A DNA stretch of 64,000 nt from NCBI GenBank assembly GCA_021521415.1, contig JAIQDT010003760.1, positions 1-64,000 of the forward strand, given 5' to 3'. This DNA comes from Bidens hawaiensis. Lineage: Eukaryota > Streptophyta > Magnoliopsida > Asterales > Asteraceae. Under the pieces are notes generated by a model. The model was given only the letters and a program-made list of their open reading frames with translations, was not told where the DNA came from and did not search any database. The translations under genes and the position numbers were made by a program. Of this stretch, positions 13,701 through 25,426 are shown in pieces. Every line of letters starts with the position of its first letter. Within the stretch, counting starts at the first letter, position 1.

Positions 13701-15290
13701 TAATAGGTGGTATTGAATTTGGTAAGACCAAGTAAACATGAGTTCATGTACGCCATTCGATTATAATTCAAAAGCACTAATAATGAAGCGGAATATGAAG
13801 CCTTTCTAGCAGGATTGCGCATAGCAAACAAATTCGACGCGCAGCATGTTGAAGCTCTGGTAGATTCAATGCTTATAACCGGCCAGGTCAATGAAAATTA
13901 TGAAGTAAAAGACGAAGTCATGGCATCGTACCTAAAACAAGCAAAATAGTTAATGTAGAATTTTGCATCTTGTTAGGTTATCCACATCAAGCGCAACGAG
14001 AACTAGTCTACAGATGCGTTGAGCAAATTAGCAGCTACAAGTCTCGAACGCCTTGAAAATAAGTGCGGTAGAAAGTTTAGCGGAACCATTAGTTCCACCA
14101 ATACAAGTGTGCATCACCCAAGCCCCGGATGAATCATGGATGGCCTCGATAAAAGTATACGTAACAGAATGAGTTCTCCCTCAGGAGAAGCTCAAAAGAT
14201 AAGGCACAAAACCTTACATTTCCAACTCCGAGAAGGAGTACTATATATAAGATCTTTCATGGGACCACTACTCCGTTGTGTTGATGCGGAGGATGCGAAT
14301 TACCTAATTTGAGAATTCCATTAAGGAATATGCAGACTACATGCAAGCACAAGGACGCGGTAACGGAGTTACAGAAATGCGATTCATGCCACCGTCACGC
14401 TCCCTTACGCCCGAAGAATGATTTAGTCCTGGTATCATCCACATGCCATTCCTTACATGGGCCACAGACATTATGGGACCCTTCTCGGAAGCACCTGGAA
14501 AGGTGAAATTTTTGGTGGTCGTGATAGATTACTTCACGAAGTGGGTGGAAGCTAAGCACTTGGCGTCTATTAGCGCAACCACCATCAAAAACTTCATATG
14601 GGAATTCATCATATGTTGATTTGGGTGGCCACAAACATTAGTTAGTGACAATGGCACCCACTTTGTTAACAAAACCATCCAAGAATGGCTTGTAGAACTA
14701 CACATAAAGCAAGTATTCACATCGGTAGCACATTCGCAGGGTAATAGTAGGTGGAGAGAGAAAATCGAGCCATCCAAAACGAAATCAAGTTAAGGTTAAG
14801 TTGAAAAGAGCAGGGTGGGTAGATGAACTCCCAGACATCTTGTGCCCATATCGAACCCTAAAGAAAACGAGTCATGGAGAGACCCCATTCAGCCTAACCT
14901 ATGGGACTGAAGCAATGATACCCGCGGAGACCGGATTACCATCTGCCATAGTATTATTAGTCGAGGGGGATAACAACGAAGAACTACATCTGCACCTAGA
15001 CCTGCTAGAAAGAAAAGAATTGGCGGCAATTAAATAAGAAAAATACAAACGCCAACTCGAAAAGTATTACAACAACAGAGTCAAATAGTTCACTTTCAAA
15101 ATTTTTTTTTTCAGAAAATGCATTCAAAATAGGAGAGTATGTGTTGAGCCTTACAAAGTTTCCCAAATACTGGGCAAAAGGGCCTACTCCTTAGAGAAAA
15201 TAGATGGGTCACCAATGCGCAAACACGGAACGCAGCACAACTGCGAAAACGTTAACTTTAAATTAATGTACGAAACGGGCCTAGGGCCAT
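10790..15290 (+). pseudogene. decayed gag-pol of G1
   Basis: The domains are readable only in pieces. They are: a retrotransposon gag region (about 10840-11310); the protease-RT junction with DAEDKERLEP (11870-12140); RT with CPKDCYPLPEIDLKV and EIYMDGL, where the YxDD box has lost its second Asp (12540-12990); Ty3 RNase H (13200-13450, frameshifted); the archaeal-like second RNase H with STNNEAEYEAFLAGLRIA (about 13640-14040); and integrase with IDYFTKWVEAKHLA and SDNGTHF (about 14290-15060). Many stops and frameshifts mean no functional polyprotein is made. The order gag-PR-RT-RH-aRH-INT fits the Tat lineage and matches G2. Confidence 0.85.
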
Positions 15291-18085
15291 CTTACTTCAA
15301 AGTTAATAAAATCCTTTCTTAATATTTACCTTTTCAAGCATATTCTTATGATGTTTATAAGTAAGCGCATAACGCATTAGCGAATATGAAAAGATTAGAC
15401 AAACTAAAACAAAACGGAGTTATTTATTAACATCAAGCGGAACTAACTTTCCGCGGCTGTCAGGTCAAACAAAAACGAGCAATTAGTGGAACATCAGAGT
15501 TCGCACCAACAACCATAGTTCAATGTCATTACAGGCTTACAATCAACAATCAAAAACAGAAAACAAACAGGACTTTAATCATAGTCTACCATCTCCTCAT
15601 CCTCATGCTCATCTTCATCGTAACCATACCATCGCTGCCATCATCATCACGACCACCGCCAAAAGATTCGTCAACCCCAGTAAAAGAAGCCTTCAGTCAA
15701 TCAAACCCATCCGACCCCTTGGCTAGCTTGGCAACATTCCGGATAATATCGAATGACAAGTTGTCATACTTCACCTGCATATCGTGGTAAACTTGGTCAC
15801 AATCAATGTCATGCAGAAGAAAGTCAGTTAGAGGCGGTCAACAGTAGCAAGTTGGTGAGCCTCGTCAAATCAGCCTTCCACCCAGACTCACGCGCAGCAT
15901 CCAGGAGCTCTGCGACACAATCAGTTAACTCGGGGCCATACTTTACTCGCTCAACAATCTGAAAAAAAGACAAGGTTAACAAACTTAGGGGAAACTAAAA
16001 TATATACATAAGTTATACCCCGCAGACGAAATCATTCATCAACCACTTTTGATTCGCCTGAAGTGTATGCACAGTAAGGTTACTCAAACGAAGCTGATCC
16101 GCCTGACTGTCTCTCACGACTTGAAGAATAGCATTCTCATTCCCCAATGTATCAATCTGAGCATCCTTGGCAGTCGCACCAGCCTTCAACGCGTCAATAT
16201 CAGCCCGCAGACGGGCAAGCTCCTCGTCCTTCTCTTGAATAACTCATCTCGGCCAGCCAATGACCAGGTGAGGTCTGAAATAAAAAGAATCATTTTCCTT
16301 CAACACATCACCATGAGCGGCCACTTGTTCTCGCAAAGCAACAAGGGTAGCATTAGAATCTTCCCGTCAACCTCCGTCTCCCCAGCACCCAACAACTTGG
16401 CATTCTCGCGCTGGCAGGAATCTTCACAGTGTTTAACAGCTTCACTATGCTTCACCTTAGCAGACGTCAAGTCCTCGTGAGCAGTGTCCAGATTCCACTC
16501 TGTAATGCGAGCCTCCCTTCAGTTCTCCTCGTCTTCCTTCAATAACCTTTCCCGATCAACATTCAACGCAACCCAATCATACTTCATGGCCAACCACATG
16601 CGGACTATCTAATGGGTCGCAGGGAGGGAACGACTAGTTCCGTGGATGTAATTATCATAAATATTACCACGGGCACGACCACACTGATATTCAACTTCCA
16701 CAGGAGGGAAACAATGGTTAAGAAAATCTTGGCAAACACCAACGTCTTGTAATTGGAATTGTGGAGTAAGACTCCAAAAATGGATATAAAACCCACTGTC
16801 ATCACGGGGATGAGGACCAAAAAACGGACCTCCCCCTTCACCACCATCACTCCAATGTCCACCATCACCGCCGCTTCTGTCGCCACCACCCCAGAAGGCT
16901 CAACCCGGTGGATGATGGAAGAAGGATATTGAATAAACAATGGAGGCGGCATGGGCGGACGATCACCAACAACATCAACTTCAGTATCTTGAATAGTTTC
17001 CACATCATTCCCCTCAACCTCTTCATATTTCATAGGAAAAGAAGAGCGGGAAGGCAAGTCAACAGGCTTTCCCTCAACATTTGAAGGAGGAGGACGAGGA
17101 GGGGACTTTTCCTTGAAAAGGGGTCCGCTAGAGGACCCACCAATGGTCTTCTTCGAAAAATCTGCCACAAACACAGAAAAAATAAATATACACGCAAGCA
17201 ATATGAAGCCAAAGACACGGAAATACCTGCAGAAGACACAGACTTATCCGCTAACTTCTCACTAAGCTTAGCCTTCTTTCAAATAGGAGAAAGAAGGTCA
17301 AAATTAAGCGAGATTTCTGAAGCAGTAGGCTTCGAAGAAGTCTGGGCAGCTTTACCTTGAGTAGGGTCGATGATAAAAGCCTCTTTGCGCTTCTTCTTTT
17401 TCTTCGAAATAGTTTTCTCAACAGAAGTGGGAGTGAGATCAACAACATCTTCCACACGAGGACCTGGCAAAAATAAACGTTCGGAATTCAAGGACCGGCG
17501 CGATGATTCCTTAGATTCTTCACTAGTTGAAAGGATCACTTGCACGCCATCCGCAACAAGAGCAGTTAAAGGACGAGATTTAAGAGTTGGCTCACACGCT
17601 CCTTTAACACCGATCAAAGAAAAATAAAGTTCTCATGAGTTTCTTCAAGGATCAGAAGCTCTCCCGCAAACAGCTCTCGGTGGGCCACGACACTAGGCCC
17701 AACCTCAAAAAGAGATAGCAGAACACTCCCCATAGCTAAAAACACAAAAACTAAAATCAGTAAAATATAAGTTACACGGAAGAAAACAAAGACTCGACAC
17801 ACTTACATAAGCCGTCACAACCATACTAAAGAGTTATATGGGGCCTTGCCCAGATCTGACTCATGCCAACACCCACCAAAGCAGACTCCTTAAAGATACA
17901 AAGAGGTGTTTCATGAGTCATCAAGGTTTTAAACCAATACTGATCTTGATAATCACGAGGGGGAGAACCCTCAATGACCTAAGCGGGATCACGGTAGTTC
18001 ATATGTATGGGAATTACATCCGTACGAATATAATAGAACTTTTGTTTCCATTCATATAAACTTCGCAAAGCTTCCCTTACAAAAT

Positions 18086-18995
18086 TGTTGGAATTACGTA
18101 TGCCCGAGACACATACTTATACTAATGTGGCTAACTGTGTTTGATCCAAGTCGGGTCATACCCAATAACAAGCTAGACAACACCAAATGTATTCCTTTAG
18201 TGATTTGATCATTTAAAAGAATACCGAACACTACGTGTTTAGAAAATTGGTTTTCTAAACAAACACACTTGAGGATTTAAATAAATTATCTGGATAATTT
18301 GTTTATGTAAATTAATTATTTAATTGGTTAAATAATTATGTAAATGCATGTACATTTTATAAAACTAAGTTTTATAAAATGAATGGAGATGGTTTTAAAA
18401 TGGTTAAAACAAAATAACAAAAAAAAAAAAAAAAAAAAAAAGAAAAGAAAGAAGAAGCCGTCCACCCCATGTGGGTGGAAGGTTTTGGTCCAATCAAGTT
18501 CAAAGCTTTCTTTTGGTCCATGTGATGCCTCTTTATTAATCTCCACATCCAAGACATGCAAAAGTGATCTTTCATTTTAGAATTTTCAAGTGTAAAATCA
18601 AGTTCATATTCTCTCCTTTTCTCTCCAAAACCCACGGCTCAAAGTGGGCAGAAAATAGGGAGTTTTGTGAGCTAGTTCAAGTGTTCAAAATCCTAGCAAC
18701 TAGTTGGTGTTGTTGCTCAAAGCTTGGGGTATACAAAGCTTGAGGGTTTCTCTTTGCAACCTTGCCATTTGAAGACATCATCTTCTTCATCCATCTACAT
18801 CTTCTTATAAGGTATAAGAAGGTACCATTTACATTTTGTAAGCATATTGTTCTTGTAATATTGATCCTTGTTCTTTGGGTTTTAGTTTTAACATAATGGT
18901 ATGTTCATAACTAGTTTTAAAATCTATGCTTCCGTTGCGTTTTCTAGTTAAATATGGTTAACTTGAACTTTGATAATCTTGTATAAAACCCAACA
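18086..18995 (+). repeat. 5' LTR of Copia-A
   Basis: The LTR begins TGTTGG and ends CCAACA, and is 910 bp long. It holds a 23-A run near 18420 and two short perfect hairpins: TTTAGAAAA/TTTTCTAAA near 18240 and CATTTTATAAAAC/GTTTTATAAAATG near 18355. Short frames inside it are not genes. Confidence 0.97.
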
Positions 18996-18996
18996 A

Positions 18997-19008
18997 TGGT
19001 ATCAGAGC
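18997..19008 (+). other. primer binding site of Copia-A
   Basis: TGGTATCAGAGC begins one base after the 5' LTR. It is the standard plant copia site complementary to the 3' end of initiator methionine tRNA, where minus-strand DNA synthesis starts. Confidence 0.95.
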
Positions 19009-20648
19009 CGGTTACAAGGACTTATGTTTCTTACATGTTCATAGATTTCGGGTTTTTCATGGGTGAAAAAGGGGTCCGAAATTTGGGTGGATTTTACCCC
19101 TCATGGATTTGTAAGATCTTGACATGCATGAAAGATCTTAGGAAACCATTAATAACATTTGGATGTTGAAAAAAAAAAAAATAATAATAATAATAATTTG
19201 GGCCGTAGCCTCTTGGGAGGGGGGGGGGGCGATTTTATTTGGTGATTTTGGGCATTGGTTGCTTAGGTTGCATGCTTAGAACATTTGGTATGTTTGGATG
19301 TGTCATAACCGAAACCTAGACCTTGGATGTGTTGATTGTTGTTTGTGTATGTTGATTATGTTTATTATTCAATATGGTTGTAATAATTCATAATCTTAGG
19401 CTTGTGTAATTTATTTATTCATAAGTTGGTTTGTAATAAATAGATTAGTTGCATTTTCTTTTTTTAGAAAAATATGTATTAGGATACATTTTGTAAAAAT
19501 TGAAGATGCAAGAATTGGTGGATTTGGGCCTTGGACCGAAATTTTGGGCTTGTTGGACCTCACCGGCCCATCATGGGATTCAAGCCCATTAGGCCCATAA
19601 ATTTCACTCTTGGGCCCAAGAAGACTTTTGGAAGTTTGGAGCCCATTAACAAGCCCAACAAGAACACAACAACTTGGAAAGGATACTTGAAGCATTTGGA
19701 TGCAAGGTCAAGTGGGAGTCAACATTCCATCCTTGTGTCATGTTTTGTCCCTTAGGTGTGACTTATGACCTATACTTGTTTCGGCTAACAAGTATGGTCA
19801 AACTTAGCGGTTCTCGGTTATGACTATATTTTGCATGTGTTTGCTTGGTTGTTTGTTTTACTTATTGTAATGTGTGGTTGATAGATATTAGGATATCCAA
19901 ACCGTCACATAGGAACGACAACAAGCATAAAACGGGTTCTAATATATATTTGGTAATATCGCGTCAATTAGTTTAATTAAATGGGTTTATTAAAACTAAG
20001 CGATTACTCACATATAATAAAATTGGTTTTATTATAACTTGAACCTTGAAAATTGGTTTTCAAAATCGCCATATTACTAAATGCATGTTAGGATATGGCA
20101 TAATGTTTTTCAAACTAGAATATTGGAAAACTTAAAATCCCTTTTTCATAATTACCAAGGAAACAAGTCTTACACCATCCTTTTGTATGACACTTAACGT
20201 ATTAGGGAACTTTAAATGGGATAAAGGTCACCTAACCATTTTGAGCAAACTAATATACTTAGGGTAATATTAACATATTTGTGGGATAAAGGTCACCTAA
20301 CCACTTGTATGTTAATCTTACATGTTTATACAAGTAGGACGACTTGAATTGGAAACCATGTGATAAAGGTCACCTAAGCATGGGGATCTAATGGTGTTGA
20401 TGGGATAAACATGCCAACACGAAATAAGGATTTCGAATGGTCCCATACCTCTAGAAGTTGCAAAAGGTTGCAATTGTCAAGATTGACTACCTTGTTAAAT
20501 CAAATAACGGGATAAAGGTCACCTAACCGAAATTTGATTTATCGTTGGATTCTAGAATTTAATTATTATTTTAAAAAATTTGGAATAAAAGGGTATTAAT
20601 AATTAAATTGTTTATAATACTAAAATAAAACTTTGTTAAATTTTGTAG
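19009..20648 (+). other. untranslated leader of Copia-A
   Basis: About 1.64 kb separates the primer site from the gag start, which is long for a copia element. It contains an A/TAA-rich tract (19170-19197), an 11-G run near 19220 and four copies of a 16-bp motif towards its 3' end. No significant reading frame is present. Confidence 0.8.
20220..20526 (+). repeat. four dispersed copies of GATAAAGGTCACCTAA
   Basis: The 16-bp core occurs exactly at 20220, 20285, 20362 and 20511. A partial variant, GGGATAAACATGCC, occurs near 20404. Spacing is 65, 77 and 149 bp with unrelated sequence between, so this is not a simple tandem array. The repeats are confined to the last 430 bp before the gag start codon. 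Confidence 0.9.
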
Positions 20649-23600
20649 ATGGCCGCTAACAATGCAAACACCTCTACCCATAACACCCGTAACCTATCCT
20701 TAAGAACCATCCTTGAAAAGGATCGTCTAAACCATAATAACTTTATGGATTGGTATCGCAACTTGAGAATAGTTCTCAAACAAGAAGAGATATCATATGT
20801 CTTAGACGATCCCATTCCCGACGAGCCTAACGTGGAAGATGAGGAGGCGTATAACGATTGGGTCAAGTACACCAAAGATTCGGTGCAAGCCTCTTGCCTC
20901 ATGTTGGGGACTATGATTCCCGAAATCCAAAAGGATTTCGAGCATCATGGGGCATACGACATGATAACTCAATTGAAGGAAATGTTCCTTCAACAAGCTA
21001 GAGCGGAACGTTTCGAAACGGTTCGAGCGTTTCATGCATGTCGTATGGAGGAAACCCAAAGCGTCTCATCTTATGTCCTAAAAATGAAAAGCTACATTGA
21101 AAAGCTTCGTAGGTTGAATTGTCCCGTATCTAATGAGTTGGCTACGGATTTGATCCTCAACTCTTTGACCAAAAGGTTTGAAACCTTTGTCATGAATTAT
21201 AACATGAATGGATGGGACAAAAGCATTGGTGAGCTTCACGCAATGCTAAGAACGGCCGAAGCGGGAATGGGTAAAAGGGTTTTACCCGTTCTAACAATCA
21301 ATGAAGGAAAAAGGGGACATAACTCCAACCCCAAAGCAAGTGTTGCTAAGGGCAAGGGCCACGTCCAAGGAAAGGGAAAGAGGAAAGCCATCACGCCCAC
21401 CAAACCGAAGGAAAAGAAGCAAAAGGTTGCGGCGCAAGATCCATGCTTTGAGTGTGGAGAGATAGGTCATTGGAAAAGGAATTGTCCGACCTATCTCAAT
21501 GCGTTAAAAGATAAGAGGGATGCGGGGCATACCTCAGGTATTATCTTTACTATACATATTGAACTAAATGTTATTTCTTCAAATACATGGGTACTTGATA
21601 CCGGATGTGGAACTCACATTTGCAATTTGTTGCAGGGGTTCAAAAGAAGTAAACAACTCAACAAAGGGGACATTAGTCTCTTTATGGGCAATGGAGCAAG
21701 AGTTGAAGTCCAAGCCCAAGGAGACTACTTGTTAAAGCTTCCAAGTGGTTTGGAAGTAATTTTGAAGAATGTTTTGTATGCTCCTAAGTTAAGGAGAAAC
21801 ATTATTTCCGTGTCCCTTTTAAAACAATGTGGCTTTGATCTTAAATTTATAAATTGTGATATTCATGTTTTGATGAATGGCATGTTTTATTTTAAAGCTA
21901 TACCCATGAATGGTATATATGAAATAGATCATATTGGTGCGTCACATAGTAGTTCAATGTACAATGTCAACACCAAGAAACTCAAGAAGGACTTGGGTGA
22001 TTCCTATCTTTGGCATTGTCGCCTTGGACATATAAGCAAGAATCGCATGCAAACTCTTCGCAAGAGTGGTATTCTAGAAACAAATGAGTATGATTCATTT
22101 GATGTATGTGAATCTTGTTTACAAGGCAAAATGACAAAGCAACCCTTTAATAAAACTTTTGAAAGGTCAAAAGAATTATTGGGTATCATACATTCGGATG
22201 TATGTGGTCCTTTTAGACCAATGACTAGGAATGGTGAAAGATACTTCATTACCTTTATTGACGATTATAGTCGATATGGTTATGTGTACTTAATGAAACA
22301 CAAAGATGAAGCTTTTGAAATGTTCAAAGACTTCAAAACTGAAGTAGAAAGACAACTCAAGACAACAATCAAAGTACTTCGTAGTGATAGAGGAGGTGAA
22401 TACCTAAGTGGTGTTTTTCAAGATCATCTTAAAAGTTGTGGAATTATTTCACAACTCACTCCACCTGGAACACCACAACATAATGGTGTGTCTGAAAGGA
22501 GAAATCGTACCCTATTAGATATGGTTCGATCGATGATGGCTAGAAGCACTTTACCTCTATCATTTTGGGGCTATGCTTTACTTTCCGCTGTTCGCATATT
22601 AAATATGGCTCCAACCAAGAAAGTGGAGAAGACACCTTTTGAAATATGGCATGGAAAGGCTCCATCGCTATCATTCTTAAAAGTTTGGGGTTGTGAAGCT
22701 TATGTAAAGCAATACACCCCAAACAAATTAGAAGTCCGATCCACTAAGTGTATCTTTATAGGTTATCCTAAAGATGATTTAGGATATTACTTTTACGATC
22801 CTAGTGAGCAAAATGTTATTATTGCTCGAAAGGGTAAGTTCTTGGAAACTAAGTTCCTTGAGGAAGGAACTAATAGTAGAACAGTGAAATTTGATGAGGA
22901 TCAAGAATCACAAGATGATACACAATTGGTTGATACTAGCACTCAACAAGAGGTTGTTGAAAGTGATCAAGTGGTTGATCAAAACACACAAAACGTTCGC
23001 AGATCTGGTAGAATTAGCAATCCACCTGAAAAATATGGATTTTTTGTAGAAGGTTGCTACGTGGTAGATTCGGATGAACCGACCACATACCGTGATGCAA
23101 TGTCCAAGAATGATTGTGACAAATGGCTTGAAGCCATGAACGTTGAGATGCAATCCATGTATGACAACCAAGTTTGGGAATTGGTTGAACCACCACTCAA
23201 CTCCAAAGCTGTTGGAAGTAAGTGGGTTTTCAAAAGGAAAACTGATATGCATGGAAACTTGGATACTTATAAAGCAAGACTTGTAGCTAAGGGTTTCACT
23301 CAAACTCAAGGGGTTGATTATGATGAAACTTTTTCGCCTGTGGCAATGCTTAAGTCTATTAGGATATTATTTGCCATAGCTGCACATTATGATTATGAAA
23401 TTTGGCAAATGGATGTCAAGACCGCTTTCCTAAATGGATATCTTGAGGAAGATGTCTATATGGTTCAGCCTGAAGGTTTTGTCGATCCAAAACATCCTAA
23501 TAAAGTATGCAAGTTAAAGAAATCAATCTATGGATTGAAACAAGCATCTAGAACTTGGAATCATCGTTTTGATGAAGAAATCAAAAGTTTTGGATTCATC

Positions 23601-24659
23601 AAGAACGTTGATGAGGCTTGTGTGTATAAGAAAGCTAGTGGGAGTATAATTACCTTCTTAGTATTGTATGTCGATGACATTCTACTATTTGGAAATGACA
23701 TTCCAACCATGGAAAGCGTTAAGGCTTGGCTTGGAAGTAGATTTTCCATCAAGGATCTTGGTGAAGCTGCCTATATTTTGGGAATAAAGATCTATAGGGA
23801 TAGGTCAAGGCGCTTGATAGGTTTGAACCAAAGTACATACATTGATAAGATCTTGAAAAGGTTCAAGATGGAAAACTCCAAGAAAGGTTTTGTACCTATT
23901 CAAAGAGGGACCATATTGAGTTCAGCTCAATGTCCAAGCTCAAAGGGTGAGCAAGAGACGATGAAACAAATCCCATATGCTTCTGCTATAGGATCCATCA
24001 TGTATGCGATGATATGTACTAGACCGGATGTGTCATGCGCTTTGAGCATGACAAGCAGATACCAACAGAATCCAGGAAACAGTCATTGGATGGCTGTTAA
24101 GAGCATATTGAAATACCTTAGGAGAACTAAGGATATGTTTCTGATATATGGATCTGATGAGGAGGAACTCGCTATAAAAGGTTACACGGATGCGAGCTTC
24201 CAAACTGATCGAGATGATTCTCGATCACAATCTGGGTATGTGTTCACTCTTAATGGAGGAGCTGTCTCTTGGAAGAGCTCAAAACAGGAAGTGGTAGCAT
24301 TGTCCACTACAGAATCAGAATACATCGCCGCTTCATTAGCAGCTCAGGAAGCTGCATGGTTGAAGAAATTCATTACTGATCTAGGGGTAGTCTCTTCCAT
24401 TCAAGACCCCCTAGAAATCTTTTGTGACAACGAGGGTGCGATTGCACAAATCAAGGAACCTCGTTCGCACCAAAAGACAAGGCACATAGAGCGGAGATTC
24501 AACTACATAAGGGATGAAGTTGAAAAGGGAAAGATATGTATTCGCAAAGTTGGAACTGATCAAAATCTTGCGGATCCATTCACGAAGCTCCTAGAAAGAC
24601 CAAAACATGAGCGTCATGCGAGTGGCTTAGGACTTCGATATTCTAGTAATTGGATTTGA
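20649..24659 (+). CDS. gag-pol polyprotein of Copia-A (1336 aa)
   Basis: A single uninterrupted frame encodes the capsid/nucleocapsid and enzymes of a Ty1/copia element. The domains are: gag (about 1-250); a CCHC zinc knuckle CFECGEIGHWKRNC (266-279); aspartic protease around LDTGCGTH (Asp 317); the integrase HHCC region from WHCRLGH (455-461); the integrase catalytic triad Asp 517, Asp 580, Glu 616 with 35 residues between the last two; reverse transcriptase with YVDD (1007-1010); and RNase H with GYTDASF (Asp 1181), TTESEY and FCDNEGA. The order PR-INT-RT-RH is diagnostic for copia. The protease motif reads DTG rather than the DSG usual in plant copia elements. All catalytic residues I can check are present. 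The start is the first ATG after the leader. Lineage within copia was not assigned. Confidence 0.97.
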   Translation: MAANNANTSTHNTRNLSLRTILEKDRLNHNNFMDWYRNLRIVLKQEEISYVLDDPIPDEPNVEDEEAYNDWVKYTKDSVQASCLMLGTMIPEIQKDFEHHGAYDMITQLKEMFLQQARAERFETVRAFHACRMEETQSVSSYVLKMKSYIEKLRRLNCPVSNELATDLILNSLTKRFETFVMNYNMNGWDKSIGELHAMLRTAEAGMGKRVLPVLTINEGKRGHNSNPKASVAKGKGHVQGKGKRKAITPTKPKEKKQKVAAQDPCFECGEIGHWKRNCPTYLNALKDKRDAGHTSGIIFTIHIELNVISSNTWVLDTGCGTHICNLLQGFKRSKQLNKGDISLFMGNGARVEVQAQGDYLLKLPSGLEVILKNVLYAPKLRRNIISVSLLKQCGFDLKFINCDIHVLMNGMFYFKAIPMNGIYEIDHIGASHSSSMYNVNTKKLKKDLGDSYLWHCRLGHISKNRMQTLRKSGILETNEYDSFDVCESCLQGKMTKQPFNKTFERSKELLGIIHSDVCGPFRPMTRNGERYFITFIDDYSRYGYVYLMKHKDEAFEMFKDFKTEVERQLKTTIKVLRSDRGGEYLSGVFQDHLKSCGIISQLTPPGTPQHNGVSERRNRTLLDMVRSMMARSTLPLSFWGYALLSAVRILNMAPTKKVEKTPFEIWHGKAPSLSFLKVWGCEAYVKQYTPNKLEVRSTKCIFIGYPKDDLGYYFYDPSEQNVIIARKGKFLETKFLEEGTNSRTVKFDEDQESQDDTQLVDTSTQQEVVESDQVVDQNTQNVRRSGRISNPPEKYGFFVEGCYVVDSDEPTTYRDAMSKNDCDKWLEAMNVEMQSMYDNQVWELVEPPLNSKAVGSKWVFKRKTDMHGNLDTYKARLVAKGFTQTQGVDYDETFSPVAMLKSIRILFAIAAHYDYEIWQMDVKTAFLNGYLEEDVYMVQPEGFVDPKHPNKVCKLKKSIYGLKQASRTWNHRFDEEIKSFGFIKNVDEACVYKKASGSIITFLVLYVDDILLFGNDIPTMESVKAWLGSRFSIKDLGEAAYILGIKIYRDRSRRLIGLNQSTYIDKILKRFKMENSKKGFVPIQRGTILSSAQCPSSKGEQETMKQIPYASAIGSIMYAMICTRPDVSCALSMTSRYQQNPGNSHWMAVKSILKYLRRTKDMFLIYGSDEEELAIKGYTDASFQTDRDDSRSQSGYVFTLNGGAVSWKSSKQEVVALSTTESEYIAASLAAQEAAWLKKFITDLGVVSSIQDPLEIFCDNEGAIAQIKEPRSHQKTRHIERRFNYIRDEVEKGKICIRKVGTDQNLADPFTKLLERPKHERHASGLGLRYSSNWI

Positions 24660-25415
24660 TCTATTTTGTATTAAAGTTTAAAAGACTTTTGTAATTTAAC
24701 TCTTTTATATGATTATGGAATCTTGAGTTAAATTCTAATTTTGCATGTTTAATCCATGAATAAGTTATCTTATTCTAAAAGTCCGTAGTCAATCACATTT
24801 GTGGGAACAAATATGAAGCAAGACTATTATGAACTAGGATTGGTGGATATTCATAAGGAATGAATATGGAGCATAGGTTTGCTGCCAAAGTTCATAGATA
24901 TTTGTGGGATACAAATATTGGACTGACCCGCTCTCAATATTACTACATGGAGTCGATTGACTTGATCATTAGTAATCTTGAGTAAAGGAGAATTTCATAT
25001 TATCCTTAGACCTGAGATGTATATTGGGTCTTGATTTTCACCAAGTATTACACTTTGACTCTCCCCTTCGCTATTCGTAAAAGATGGTACATAAGGATGA
25101 GCTCAGGTGGAGTATAAAAGTGATAGTGGGAGGCGTATACAGTCAAGATGGAATTTGTTCCTCTTATGTGTTGAGAGTTTAGATGTCTAAGGCCTGATAA
25201 AGTTGAATTGTAAAGAGAATGATCGCCTATGTCTCTTAGATCCAACATGACATCTAGTAACAAAGGGATATAATGATAGATTCACCTAAATCATATCAAG
25301 TAAGGAACTTGAAGGGATGATGTTATTGAATGGCACTTCGTCAAACACATTAGGGGTGGTGAACTGTTGTTAGGCGGTATTCACCACTTGCATTAATTTT
25401 CTATGTATCTCGTGC

Positions 25416-25425
25416 AAGTGGGAGA
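25416..25425 (+). other. polypurine tract of Copia-A
   Basis: AAGTGGGAGA ends one base before the 3' LTR. This is the expected site for plus-strand DNA priming. The 750 bp between the gag-pol stop and this tract hold no gene. Confidence 0.85.
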
Positions 25426-25426
25426 T

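Noticed and set aside
18328..18635. Frames of 65-87 codons inside the Copia-A LTR, seen again at 25669-25977
   Set aside because: They lie wholly within the LTR, include the A/T homopolymer as Lys or Phe runs, and occur only because the LTR is duplicated.
19411..19755. Overlapping frames of 74 and 94 codons in the Copia-A leader
   Set aside because: There is no recognisable domain. The composition follows repeated GGGCCCA-type words in the leader.
20802..24000. Minus-strand frames within Copia-A gag-pol
   Set aside because: They are shadows of the 1336-aa plus-strand frame and, unlike the antisense genes of G1 and G2, show no domain or intron structure.
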